Source: Acholoe squamosa
Lineage: Eukaryota; Annelida; Polychaeta; Phyllodocida; Polynoidae
Length of the DNA: 64,000 bases
Assembly: GCA_949317995.1 (NCBI GenBank)
Contig: OX439043.1
Location: 42,599,560-42,663,559, forward strand
Reading direction: 5' to 3'
Positions 53,936 through 64,000 of the stretch are shown in pieces (the stretch's first letter is position 1; every line of letters starts with the position of its first letter). The notes under the pieces were generated by a model. That model made no database searches. It was not told the origin of the DNA and saw nothing but the letters and a program-made list of their open reading frames with translations. A program made the translations under genes and the position numbers.

Positions 53936-55461
53936 TATGGGTTACAAAATATGTAATCGGTAAGATGGGTGTTTGCATTGAACTTATTTTAAACACTTTC
54001 TGAACCTAAACACTTTATTCTCAGAATCATTTAGACACTTTTTCAACTGTTGCAGGCTACAAAAAGTTGTCATCGCCGTATCACTCCTGTTTCCAATTGC
54101 AATAAGCAGTACAGTAATTGAGTGTTAAATCTAATGCTGCAGTCCCATGTCACTTTGAAAGACCTCGTCTAATCGTTCTGGATCCTCGCGATTATAAAGC
54201 TCTTTAAATAATTTGGTCAAATTGTCAAAACCCAGTGGCACAGGATATCATCTGATGGTGCCTTATGATTTGAGTTAAATAAGAATGTACAATGGCATTG
54301 AAATGGCAATGCAATGGCAATGGCAAGGGCAATTTGAGATAATAAACCCCCAAAAATGCACCTCCACAGGTCTGCTTCTGGTAAATTTGAATGAGGCACA
54401 TGCACAATAGCTAGTCACATCCCCTGTGTTTTGTTTGGAGACTGTCTCCTGTCATCTAGGGAGACATTGAAACTGGGCAGAGTAAATACAAGACTGCGAT
54501 GAATCAATTGGAGCTGCGTAATACTAAGGGCCTAGTCTGGGAATTAATGTTATTATACTTTTGTTTTATTTTGTTATATCTTTTGTTTGGGAGATAAAGA
54601 ATGAATACTAAATTCCTCGGGATTGGATTTGTAGAGGTTTTTATGTTTCATATCCCTGGTTGTCTCATGCCGATGATTGGCAGTTGCATTGCTGATGAAA
54701 GAGTCGATAGCTTAAATGTGAAAACTATCTTGTTAACAAGCCTGCTTTTGTGGTTACTGAAATATCTCACATTCCATGCACAACTAGGTGTCACAAGAAG
54801 TTTACAATAACAAAAATCAGTTTCACATAGGATGTATATTATGATATGCTCTTCTGTTTTATCACAGACAGCAAAGGATTATCTGTTCAGCTTTTGCTAC
54901 CGCTTTGCCATTATCATTCCCGCATCACCCCTTGGATTGTCTGCAATGTAAGAAATCTGAAAATGTTATTCAGATAAATACAATAATACCCTTCAGGGCT
55001 CTACCAGGGACCGGTTGACCTCATGCTCCAACCTGGGTCCACCTTACATTAAAACGGTAACAACCGTCCATGTGAATTATTTATTCAATTGTAGATTAAT
55101 TGCAAATGTTTTATTGGCCATTAACCGCATGAATACATAATGTGATTTGTGTAAAAGTCCTTGGATGTTGAGTTGGTTATATCATGCCAACATAATACTG
55201 ATAACGAAATCGTGTAATATATAAGAAGAGCACCTACTAACACTACTGATACTCTTTGTAAAATTATCACACACTTGCGCAATTCCAGAATTGCCAACTC
55301 CCTGCTCAGGAGTTTTCCTTTCGAAATAGTGATAGATTAACCTTCTTTTGGAATGATCTCCAGGCTGTGGAGTTTTAAAAGAAAACACACAACTGAAAAG
55401 TGCTGAGCCTCAGATATTGGAATACAGCAGCTAATACACTTCATATTCTGAACAAGCAAGG
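53936..55461. other. Anonymous non-coding DNA
   Basis: No supported gene. A short GCAATGGCAATGGCAA patch lies near 54310. Confidence 0.5.
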
Positions 55462-55585
55462 AAGGCCCAACAGGCGGAAGGCCCGGGGACTGTGGGCCCC
55501 CTGACTCCTGGAGGGCATTTCTCAATAGTGCTAATTACCATTATTGAGAAAGGCCTTCCAGGCCCAATGGACAGAAGGCCTTAGT
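55462..55585. repeat. Imperfect palindrome, about 124 bp
   Basis: Arms with AAGGCCC...CTCCTGGAGGGCATTTCTCAATA against TATTGAGAAAGGCCTTCCAGG. GGAGGGCATTTCTCA recurs near 60948. Confidence 0.55.
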
Positions 55586-55717
55586 ACCCATTTTGCCCTC
55601 ACAGACATTTGGCCCAACAGAAAAGTTACTCACGTGTCACATAATTACCACTGTGTCACTGGTAACTGACGTTGATAATTCCCAAGTAATAAAATCATTC
55701 TGACTAGGTAAATGTTA

Positions 55718-55816
55718 CCCTGCTAGCACAACTCATCCAAATGATGTCTTTTCTACGTAAATAAGATGAGTTTTCACGTAAGAATGACGTAAATCGTATG
55801 AGTAGTGCTAGCTGGG
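55718..55816. mobile_element. MITE, 99 bp, TA-flanked
   Basis: Ends CCCTGCTAGCACAACTCAT and ATGAGTAGTGCTAGCTGGG, with TA on both sides (55716-55717 and 55817-55818). Confidence 0.7.
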
Positions 55817-56989
55817 TACTCACTCAAACATAACGTTCCTCACAAGTTACTAATGAGCTTGTCACTGAATATTCATCCTTTGCTCACATATATAACTGTT
55901 ACTAGCTAATTACTAACTACTTACTCACATGTAGGTAACATGTTCTCCATGGATTACTAATACTTTACTAAATTGTTACTCACATGTTACTCATAGTATC
56001 AACACCATGGTCGGTCACAGGTTAATTATTGGTTATAAACTAATTACTCACATGTTACTCACATGATACTCACGGTTTTAACACCATGGCCGATAATATG
56101 TACATGATACATTACACACATATGTTACTCACGGTATCAACACCATGGCCAGTCACATGTTCATGATACACACTCATTACTCACATGATACTCAGATGTA
56201 ACTCATGTTTCAACATAATGTTAATTATGGATTACAAAACTCACAAATTACTCACGGTATCAACACAATGTTAATTATTGGTTAACAACTCATTACTTAC
56301 ATGTTACTCACAGTATCAACACCATGGCCGGTCACTTGTTTGTGATGCATTACAAACTCATTACTCACATGTTACTTATGGCTTCAACACCATGTTAATT
56401 ATAGGTTACAAACTCATTACTCAAATGTTACTTATGGTTTCAACACCATGTTAATTATAGGTTACAAACTCATTACTCACATGTTACTTATGGTTTCAAC
56501 ACCATGTTAATTATAGGATACAAACTCATTACTCACATATTATTCATGGTTTTAACACCATGTTAATTATAGGATATAAAATTATTACTCACATGTTACT
56601 TATGGTTTCAACACCATGTTAATTATAGGTTACAAACTCATTACTCACATGTTACTCATGGTTTTAACACCATGTTAATTAGCATCTACCAGATTTCCTT
56701 CCACTCATTTTCTGTAAAGAAGCAGAGAGGGATCTATTAGTAAATTGATGAAACAGGCTAAGTCCTGTGTCTAATAGTTACTAAGTACAATACAAGAAGT
56801 TCATAAAATAACTGCTAAATATGTTCAAATCCTTGCACCATTCCAGGTGCACATGATTCAAATCATTTCCAGCAGAATGGTTTTCATTCCAAAATCTCCA
56901 AAAGCCAACCCCAGGTAGGTAGGTTAGCGACTGGATTACGGTATAGATCCCCAAAAGCCATCCTCCACCCTAACGATGAAATGCGTTGA

Positions 56990-57077
56990 GGACCGAGGGT
57001 GGGATTCGAACCTGCGTCTTCCGACAACGAAACGTGTCCGGACCTGGCCGGGAGGCGAACGCGCAAACTGCGCCATG
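56990..57077 (-). repeat. tRNA-like unit 2
   Basis: It follows unit 1 directly: box A-like TGGCGCAGTTTGCGCG (about 57061-57076) and box B GGTTCGAATCCC (57001-57012). Together the two look like a dimeric tRNA-derived SINE. Confidence 0.6.
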
Positions 57078-57184
57078 ACCAGGGTTCGAACCTGCGATCT
57101 CCTGATGTACAGTGGCGCCACCCCCAAATTTGAAGGCGAATGGAAGAACTATTCCAGCGCCTTAACCCACTCGGCCACGGCGAC
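57078..57184 (-). repeat. tRNA-like unit 1 (Ser/Leu-like head)
   Basis: The minus strand has box A GTGGCCGAGTGGGTTAAGG (57160-57178) and box B GGTTCGAACCC (about 57082-57092). A TGGAA/TTCCA stem sits where the anticodon arm should be. Extra bases before box B and the lack of a paired acceptor stem show it is a SINE head, not a working tRNA. Confidence 0.65.
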
Positions 57185-58720
57185 GAGGGGTCCAGCCCGG
57201 CCAGGCGTAAGGGGTGTCAATCCAGCTTTGGTCGTCGGGGGACAAGGTCAAGCTGAGCAATTTCTGAGCGAATATGAGCGATTTAAATGCTAAAAGAGCG
57301 AATAACTCGTCCAAAACTGATCGATCAATAAGGCTCAAATATGTCTAAAACCAGACAGTTTGGCACCAGGGGGTGCAGGTTAGTCCAGACCTGGGACAGC
57401 CCAGGGAGAGGGACACCACCGTGACCTAGTTCCCGGCGTCGATCCGGGCGCAAGTGGAGGCAGTATAGAATCCCAAATAACTAAAAATCTGCTGAACATC
57501 CAAGGTTACGGGGGGAACCAAGGCTGCAGAATACATTCATAAAGGTTCCCTGAGACAGGGAAGGCTAAATATCAAGAAAACTTACCAGGCTAAAACAGTG
57601 GTGAACTGTAGGAACTGACTGTTGTTGCCGCGTTTTCTTGAACTGACTGCGCATGCGCGATTCCACCTCTCGTAGGTTTCCGGAAACGCTTAGGTTTCCG
57701 AGGGATAATTATAGGATACAAACTCATTACTCACATGTTACTCATGGTTTCAACACCATGTTAATTATAGGTTACAAACTCATTACTCACATGTTACCCA
57801 TGGATTTAGCACCATGTTATTATAGGTTACAAAATCATTACTCACATGTTACTCATGGGTTTAACACCATGTTAATTATAGGTTACAAACACATTACTTA
57901 CATGTTACTTATGGTTTCAACACCATGTTAATTATAGGTTACAAAATCATTACTCACTTGTTACTCATGGTTTTAACACCATGTTAATTATAGGTTACAA
58001 ACTCATTACTCAAATGTTACTTATGGTTTTAACACCATGTTAATTATAGGTTACAAACTCATTACTCACTATACTTATGGTTTCAACACCATGTTAATTA
58101 TAGGTTACAAACTCATTACTCACATGTTACTCATGGTTTCAACACCATATTAATTATAGGTTACAAACTCATTACTCACTTGTTACTCATGGTTTCAACA
58201 CCATGTTAATTATAGGATACAAACTCATTACTCAAATGTTACTTATGGTTTCAACACCATGTTAATTATAGGTTACAAACTCATTACTCACTTGTTACTC
58301 ATGGTTTCAACACCATGTTAATTATAGGATACAAACTCATTACTCATATGTTACTCATGGTTTTAACATCATGTTAATTATAGGATACAAACTCATTACT
58401 CAAATGTTACTTATGGTTTCAACACCATGTTAATTATAGGTTACAAACTCATTACTCACATGTTACTCATGGTTTTAACACCATGTTAATTATAGGATAC
58501 AAACTGATTACTCACATGTTACTTATAGTATCAACACAATGTTGATTATAGGTTACAAACTCATTACTCACATGTTACTCATAGTATCAACACAATGTTG
58601 ATTATGAATTACAAACTCATTACTCACATGTTGCTCACATGTTACTCACGGTTTTAACACCATGGCCAGTCATGAGTTACTTATGGGTTACTAACTCGTG
58701 ACTACTCATGCCTTCAACAC

Positions 58721-59967
58721 TCAACACAAGACCATTTGTAACCTGGTACATCTTTGGCAGATTGATGCCATTTGGCCTGTTTGTAAATTGTACGCACACA
58801 ATACAAAGTTGATTATAGTGTCACATTTGTAATCAAGAAGCAGGAAGGATACCCATGGGCTGTTTAAGAAATGGTTGATTCGCTCTATTGCCAGTAAAGC
58901 AAATAGAGAATGCACAAAGTACACTTCTATCCCATATCATATGTCTCATAATAATAGTTAATTCATTTAATTGCCAATTCAACTTATTTAGATACCTCCA
59001 GTACACATTTAGTTTTTACCATCCATACACGTTTTAACTTTCTGAACTAATGAAAATAGTGCACGTTTTATCCATTGGTTCATGTTTCCTATTTGGCAAG
59101 ACCCTCCAGATCACATACTTGTGCACTTATTTTGCTGGTTCCCAATCGTGCTTTCACTTTGTGTGATCACCCTATGAGGTACCAACATGATAGATAGCTT
59201 TCACCGAACACACGGAGATTGATGAAAAGGATTTTAGGGTGGATGGCCCACGGGGCAGTCCGCCCGTCGGACAAAAGGCACCCTGACAAAAGGATCCACT
59301 GATGTGTTGGTTGTGTGTGGGTCCTCAGATTCTGACGCATGGGATACTATATGCATAGGGATGGTTAGTATCCCCGGGTTAGTATCCTCTCCATACAGGA
59401 CATTGTACAGTCACTAACATGCACAGTCACTCATGCATCTACTACATGTAGTAGAGGCATGAGAAACACGTGAGAGATATCCATAGCTAGGGCGTGACTA
59501 ACGGTACACCAACAGGTAACGGTTACATAACAAATACATGACTGACACAATATTGAGCAAGCGTCACTAATGCATTACCCTAGTAAAAGTTACGGACGAG
59601 TGATTTGGCAAGTCAGCGACACCCATAGCACTATAATGTAGTAAGTGACGGCTGTTGAGCTGATTGTCCTAAGAGGCCAGTATGTAAGTGGAGCCGGCTG
59701 TCCCCGGGGCCGTTGTCCGTGGAGCCGAATGTCAGTGGGCTTACTGCCACGGGGGCTTACCCCGATAAATCCATGAAAAGACAGGCTTTATCATTATTTG
59801 CCACCATCAGAGGTGAACAACTGATGTAGTTGCTGTAGGAGATGAGTGATGGTGGCTGGTGAAGTGGCATGAAGGATACGGTCAATGGAAGCCATCACGT
59901 CTGGGTAGGTATTAGCATGGGGCTATCCATCCACTCTGCCCCTTGGGTGCTGCATGGTATTATACCA
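58721..59967. other. Mostly anonymous DNA
   Basis: At about 59245-59300 and 59680-59765 there are GC-rich patches with GTCGGACAAAAGGCACC and GCCGTTGTCCGTGGAGCCG phrases, probably remnants of one repeat. No gene. Confidence 0.45.
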
Positions 59968-60405
59968 TTTTAGTGCACATTTACAGGATGTCATAATGGT
60001 AACATTTCAACATCATTTTAGGACTCAATGCATCTGTGCATAGGGATGGTCTAAGAGTTATTCTGCGATGTTAGTTGTCTCATATTGTGTTGATGTGGCG
60101 TAGGCATGCCAGCAGCACGTTATTAGTAAATCCATGGGTATCCATTATCTGGAACATTTCTTCAATTCTCCTTTATTTATAAGCGTTTTAGTTCACATTT
60201 ACATGATATCATAATGGTAACATTTCAACATCGTTTTAGGACTCAACACTCCTCAATGCATAGGGGTGTACTAAGAGTTATTCTGAGAAGTTAGTTGTCT
60301 CATATTGTGTTTATGTGGCGTAGGCATGCCAGCAGCATGTTATTAGTAAATCCATAAGTATCCATTATCTGGAACATTTCTTCAATTCTCTTATACGTAT
60401 AATCA
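59968..60405. repeat. 218-bp tandem duplication
   Basis: Copies start at 59968 and 60186. Both hold CATAATGGTAACATTTCAAC, GCGTAGGCATGCCAGCAGCA and TCCATTATCTGGAACATTTC. Confidence 0.9.
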
Positions 60406-60421
60406 TTTATATATTTGACCT

Positions 60422-61470
60422 GGAGGTTAATTCAAAAGACCCTACCATCAGTACCCTAGAGAATATTTCTGCCTTATCGATTTTAGTGGTGGTAAGTTGT
60501 GACAGCCTTGCTTTAACACAACCAGTCTGGTGATAGCCTCAGCCCACTGCAGCATACACTATCACAAGCAGAACACACTGTGCACAGTGACAAGAGGGCC
60601 AAAACAAATGAACAACTGTTTTCACAACATTGATTACACGAGTGTTCACTTTCCCTATATAAGCTACTTATAGAGTACTAAGAGAGAGAAGGGAAGCATG
60701 ACCTTACAGTGCACTTAACGCATGAGTAGCCTTGAGAGCCCTCAAGGACTCTCAGCAAGTGTCCTCCCTCCCCTATAGGTCTAAGTGAGGGAATTCCCAC
60801 AGAAAACCGAAAGTCGTATACGATTGTGGTCACAAGTGAATACTGCAGGCACACTGAATGGTCAATAACCATGTTTTAAATAATGCCAATAAATGTAAAA
60901 CCAGTACACATGTTGTCGAATGTTTGCTGGTTTGGATAAAATACCAGGAGGGCATTTCTCAGAATACTTACCCATTTTTTCAAGGGCTAGGTTGGAAAAA
61001 GTGAATCTACATTTTTTTCGGTGCAAATTTAGGCAGAATCGTTTTTTTTTTTTTACGTAAAAGCCCGGTGCTCAAAATTTCCATGGTCAAGTCATATTTT
61101 AAGTCAGCTTATATTATGAAGGAAGGACGTCTCTATTAGATATAGGGTGATTTTTAGAAAATGAACATATTCCAATGGGTGCTATCGTGTTATGCACTAT
61201 ATTAAACTATAGTGCGGTACCAATTCCTTCTATAAGACCTATATATGTATACAGCAGACACATTCACTTTTGAGAGGAGCAGTGCTCCCTATAGGTGTTC
61301 TTGTACTTAGGGGAAACCACTATGCATTGCTTTCAGTACCACCACTGGTGGGGGTAAGGCTGGAAAAGGAATAGTGAATAATCCAAAGGACTTGCTGTCC
61401 CCGATTGGGCTACCACACGAAAATACTTCTGACTGACTAGCTCTTATAAGATCTGCCTATGCTAATTTTA
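60422..61470. mobile_element. P-family element copy 4, about 1 kb
   Basis: Starts GGAGGTTAATTCAAAAGACC. It shares AAGGACTTGCT and the GGTGGTAAG / TACCACAAG-type blocks with copies 2 and 3, and GAGAGCCCTCAAGGACTCTC with copy 1 in inverse orientation. The right end is indistinct, so the boundary is approximate. Confidence 0.55.
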
Positions 61471-61499
61471 AGAGTGGGACCTCGTAGGCTTATGACTGA

Positions 61500-63047
61500 T
61501 GGTGTTTCTCAAAGGGCTTTATTATATTTCATGATATTTTTCTTATGACTAGTCATATTTTTCTGCCTGTTTAGAAAGACTTATCAGTCATAACTAGATA
61601 CTTATGACAGATTCAGTTGTAAGTTTTTGTTGTAATTTTATCATTGGTAAAAGGTTAAAGCTTCAGTCATAGGAGGAGGGAAGCCAGTGTACAACTGGGA
61701 AAATACCCCTCTGATGTCATTCTGAACAGAGGAATTTACCCCTCTGAGGGATGTTTCATAAGGAAAGTTGATATTTAGGACATGTGATGAAGTTTAAGAC
61801 AACATATTTACAACTGGTTAACATGTCTTAAGTGAGTGTGTTTCATAACCCCTCTGTGGTTGATACATATTATCCCGAATGGGTCCGCTGATGCACCAAT
61901 GGAGTGCTGGTGAGCATTCTCGCCAGCACTTCATTGGTGCATTATGACAACCAATGGGCATGACTCATTAATGAATCAGCGGTCCTTAAAGGGTTAACAG
62001 AACTTGTCCAAAATAAGGAATTCCCTTTTGCTCATTTGCGACCTACATGACTCATTCCGTGATCTACATCACTCATTCCAACCTATTCAAATTGTAGCTG
62101 ACCTACCTGGCTCATTTCTGACCTTTTTAGCTCTTTTCCAACCTACCTGGTTCACTCCTGACCTACCTCCCAGTAGAAACTACTTAGTAGATGGACGTCA
62201 CACAGAGGTATAGCTACATAGAATTTTGGTGTCAACTACCTAGAGTCCATTATTCCTTGTAAAAGTGCCATAAAGTACTGTAAAATATAAATAATGGAAC
62301 ATAATTTGGTTCACTAACCACCATCAACATCCTCAACAGGTACAAGGCATGAAAAGTAAATATAACAGGTGGATGTTATTATTACAGATTATTATCTTTA
62401 TCATCATAAAGGGCCTGATGAACTTTTTGAAAATTCTTTGTTTTCCTATGTGCTGAGAAGCTTTATAATATATGCAGAGTAAACTATGCATGTCATTAAA
62501 AAATTTCGATCACTTTGATATGCCCTTGTTCACACTAGGAGGTGTACTACAAGAACAGTAACTATGTGACATCTGTTTTTGGCCTGTCTTCACCTCTCAG
62601 TTGTACAACTCAATTATAGGAAAACTTATGATCAATTTAAGAGTGGTCATAATTTTAACAGGTATCCATGTACGGTTAAATCATGTTTTAACATTGAAAA
62701 AATATGTAAAATCTAACCAGAAAATGCCCATAACATGTGGGCACCATCTATGACATGATAGCATTTTGAAAAATTACATTTGCATACATTTTTAATAAAC
62801 GTGGCCATGAAATACCTCCACATGTTTTGACCCCTAGAAACACCAGACAGTAGTCATAAGACCAGTTGTAAAAAGTTACAACTGCTGTCACAAACCAGTT
62901 ATATCTCCTTCTGAAACAGATAGTTATGACCAGTCATAGCCTACTTATGACTGACCAGATATAATAATGGTCATAACTTTACAACCAGCCCTCTCCAGTC
63001 ACAGAAATGGAAAAGTTCTGACTATTATCTGTGCCTTGTGAAACACC
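61500..63047. mobile_element. 1.5-kb TIR element with TTATGACTGAT-type repeats
   Basis: The left end TGGTGTTTCTCAAAGGGC mirrors the right end GTGCCTTGTGAAACACCCA. Both halves hold CTTATGACTGRYC and CAGTCATA phrases in opposite orientation. A smaller MITE lies inside at 61871-61997. No coding capacity. Confidence 0.6.
61871..61997. mobile_element. MITE nested in the 61.5-kb element
   Basis: Inverted relative of 20883-21038. The right end GGTCCTTAAAGGGTTAA mirrors a decayed left end, with ACTTCATTGGTGCATTATGA and CCAATGGGCATGA inside. Confidence 0.6.
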
Positions 63048-64000
63048 CAACAGGTGTAAACGTCGGGATGGTTATTGGTGGCGTTGCAGAACAGTTAGTT
63101 TTAAAGCTTCTTGTAAAAATGGTAATTTCTGCCTAACTTTGCAATGGACTATGAACCATTACCACGAGTAGTCATCAATATACAGGTAGTGGTCGCCAAT
63201 ATAGCATTGTTTCTGATGACGGTTAATCGTTGTATATAAATGCAAAAAATACAAGTTTGTTTGACGAATGCATCAGTTTGGAGTCCCGCAACCACACACC
63301 CCATCAGGATGAATAACCAGTCTGATAACCGCTATTTCTAATCCAGGAGATTTGCCTCCCATATACTAGAAAATTTGTAACCATCCTGCGTAGGGCTGCA
63401 ACGACTATCCATAACGAGAGAATACATAATAACATAGATAATCTCATGTTGAATACGTTTAATGCTGAATACTGCTTAATATATGCAACCTGTACTCAGT
63501 GAATACTCTGGAGATGGTCATGGTCTAATTTAGAGCCCTCATAAGCTGACAAACAGCAGGCAAGGCACAAAATGTCACGATCAACAAGTAGTCCGTACTA
63601 TTTTATATATGTAATCTAATGTTAGTGTGACGATCACATTATATACATAAAATGTTTTAACGATACCAATCGACTATACAATTTGTAAACCTATATTTCT
63701 GATTTGTCATCACCAAGATATGCTATTACATATGTTCTCATCAAATTGTCAACTCCTTGCATCTTGCTTTAGCAAGACCTCTGTAAATCTTTACAGAGAG
63801 AACTGAGGAAAAGGTGTATAGCTTTACTCGTTTTTATAGTACCCATTGATATTATATCAAAATGCATGGTAAACTCTTTTTCGGATGTAAAAAAGAGAAA
63901 AAAAACGTGCACGTTTCATCCTAGTGATTATCTAAGCACTCTGCCTGCTGCACATCAACCCCTGAATGTTAACATGGACTTCCTGTAACAAGCAGACTCT
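63048..64000. other. Anonymous non-coding DNA
   Basis: No supported gene or clear repeat to the right edge. Confidence 0.5.

Larger units (their letters stand above)
56682..57705. mobile_element. 1,024-bp insertion in the satellite, carrying a SINE-like unit
   Basis: The satellite stops after TTAATTA (56681) and resumes at TAATTATAGG (57706), so TAATTA is present on both sides. The insert is more GC-rich than the array. It holds two tandem tRNA-like units on the minus strand and no ORF with domain character. Its outer parts (56682-56900 and 57300-57705) were not recognised. Confidence 0.75.
55930..58720. repeat. 56-bp satellite array, split by an insertion
   Basis: The unit contains CACCATGTTAATTATAGGTT, ACAAACTCATTACTCACATG and TTACTCATGGTTTCAA, about 56 bp. 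Roughly a dozen units lie left of the insertion at 56682-57705 and about eighteen right of it. Units at both outer edges are more diverged (for example CATGGCCGGTCAC variants) than those near the middle, the usual pattern of homogenisation by unequal exchange. Confidence 0.95.

Noticed and set aside
56884-57293. Arg-rich ORFs over the tRNA-like units
   Set aside because: Conserved look comes from tRNA-derived SINE sequence, not protein coding.
57575-57610. AACTTACCAGG resembling the 5' end of U1 snRNA
   Set aside because: Similarity stops after about ten bases and the rest of U1 is absent.
55930-58720. Regular repeats reminiscent of a CRISPR array
   Set aside because: The whole 56-bp unit repeats with no unique spacers, and the context is animal DNA.

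Overview
This is an AT-rich, gene-poor window of animal nuclear DNA, probably from a marine invertebrate. The reasons are its dense non-autonomous DNA transposons, tRNA-derived SINE heads, minisatellites and microsatellites, a Ngaro-type tyrosine-recombinase retrotransposon and a decayed copia element. There are no operons, no rRNA and no intact tRNA gene. The phylum cannot be resolved by eye, and no conserved housekeeping gene was recognised.

Layout. 1-2 kb: a decayed gag/pol fossil running off the left edge, with a MITE between its parts. 2.8-7 kb: foldback and palindromic elements, a 130-bp MITE with TTA target duplications, copy 1 of a four-copy TIR family (called P here), an 80-bp tandem array and two tRNA-like SINE heads. 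8.3-10.4 kb: a cluster of a second TIR family (R), with one copy split by a third family (S). 11.8-15.9 kb: a cluster of a recurring 18-base motif (GTCCTGTTCCCAACCACT), a G-rich minisatellite and long perfect palindromes. 16.3-16.7 kb: a MITE with a 9-bp target duplication. 17.9-19.6 kb: a broken copia pol fossil on the minus strand. 19.7-22 kb: a 430-bp tandem duplication and its decayed relatives.

24.85-30.28 kb holds the clearest element of the window. It is a whole-looking Ngaro retrotransposon with gag, RT/RNase H and tyrosine recombinase ORFs, flanked by split direct repeats in the order A1 - ORFs - B1 A2 B2. The repeat pairs look identical, so it is young. 30.3-34.7 kb is anonymous. 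35.4-36.4 kb (minus strand) carries the only candidate host-type coding sequence: a two-finger C2H2-like ORF overlapping a chromodomain ORF in another frame. Next to it, on its 5' side, lies a 630-bp block of nested inverted repeats.

37-64 kb is almost wholly repeats. It has further copies of P, R, S and the TTA MITE, a 10 x 26-bp minisatellite, a 1.6-kb TA-flanked element filled with internal tandem repeats, and a 56-bp satellite (about 56-58.7 kb) split by a 1-kb insertion carrying two tandem tRNA-like units. A 218-bp duplication and a 1.5-kb TIR element complete it. The retrotransposon ORFs work together in one element. Nothing else here forms a pathway.
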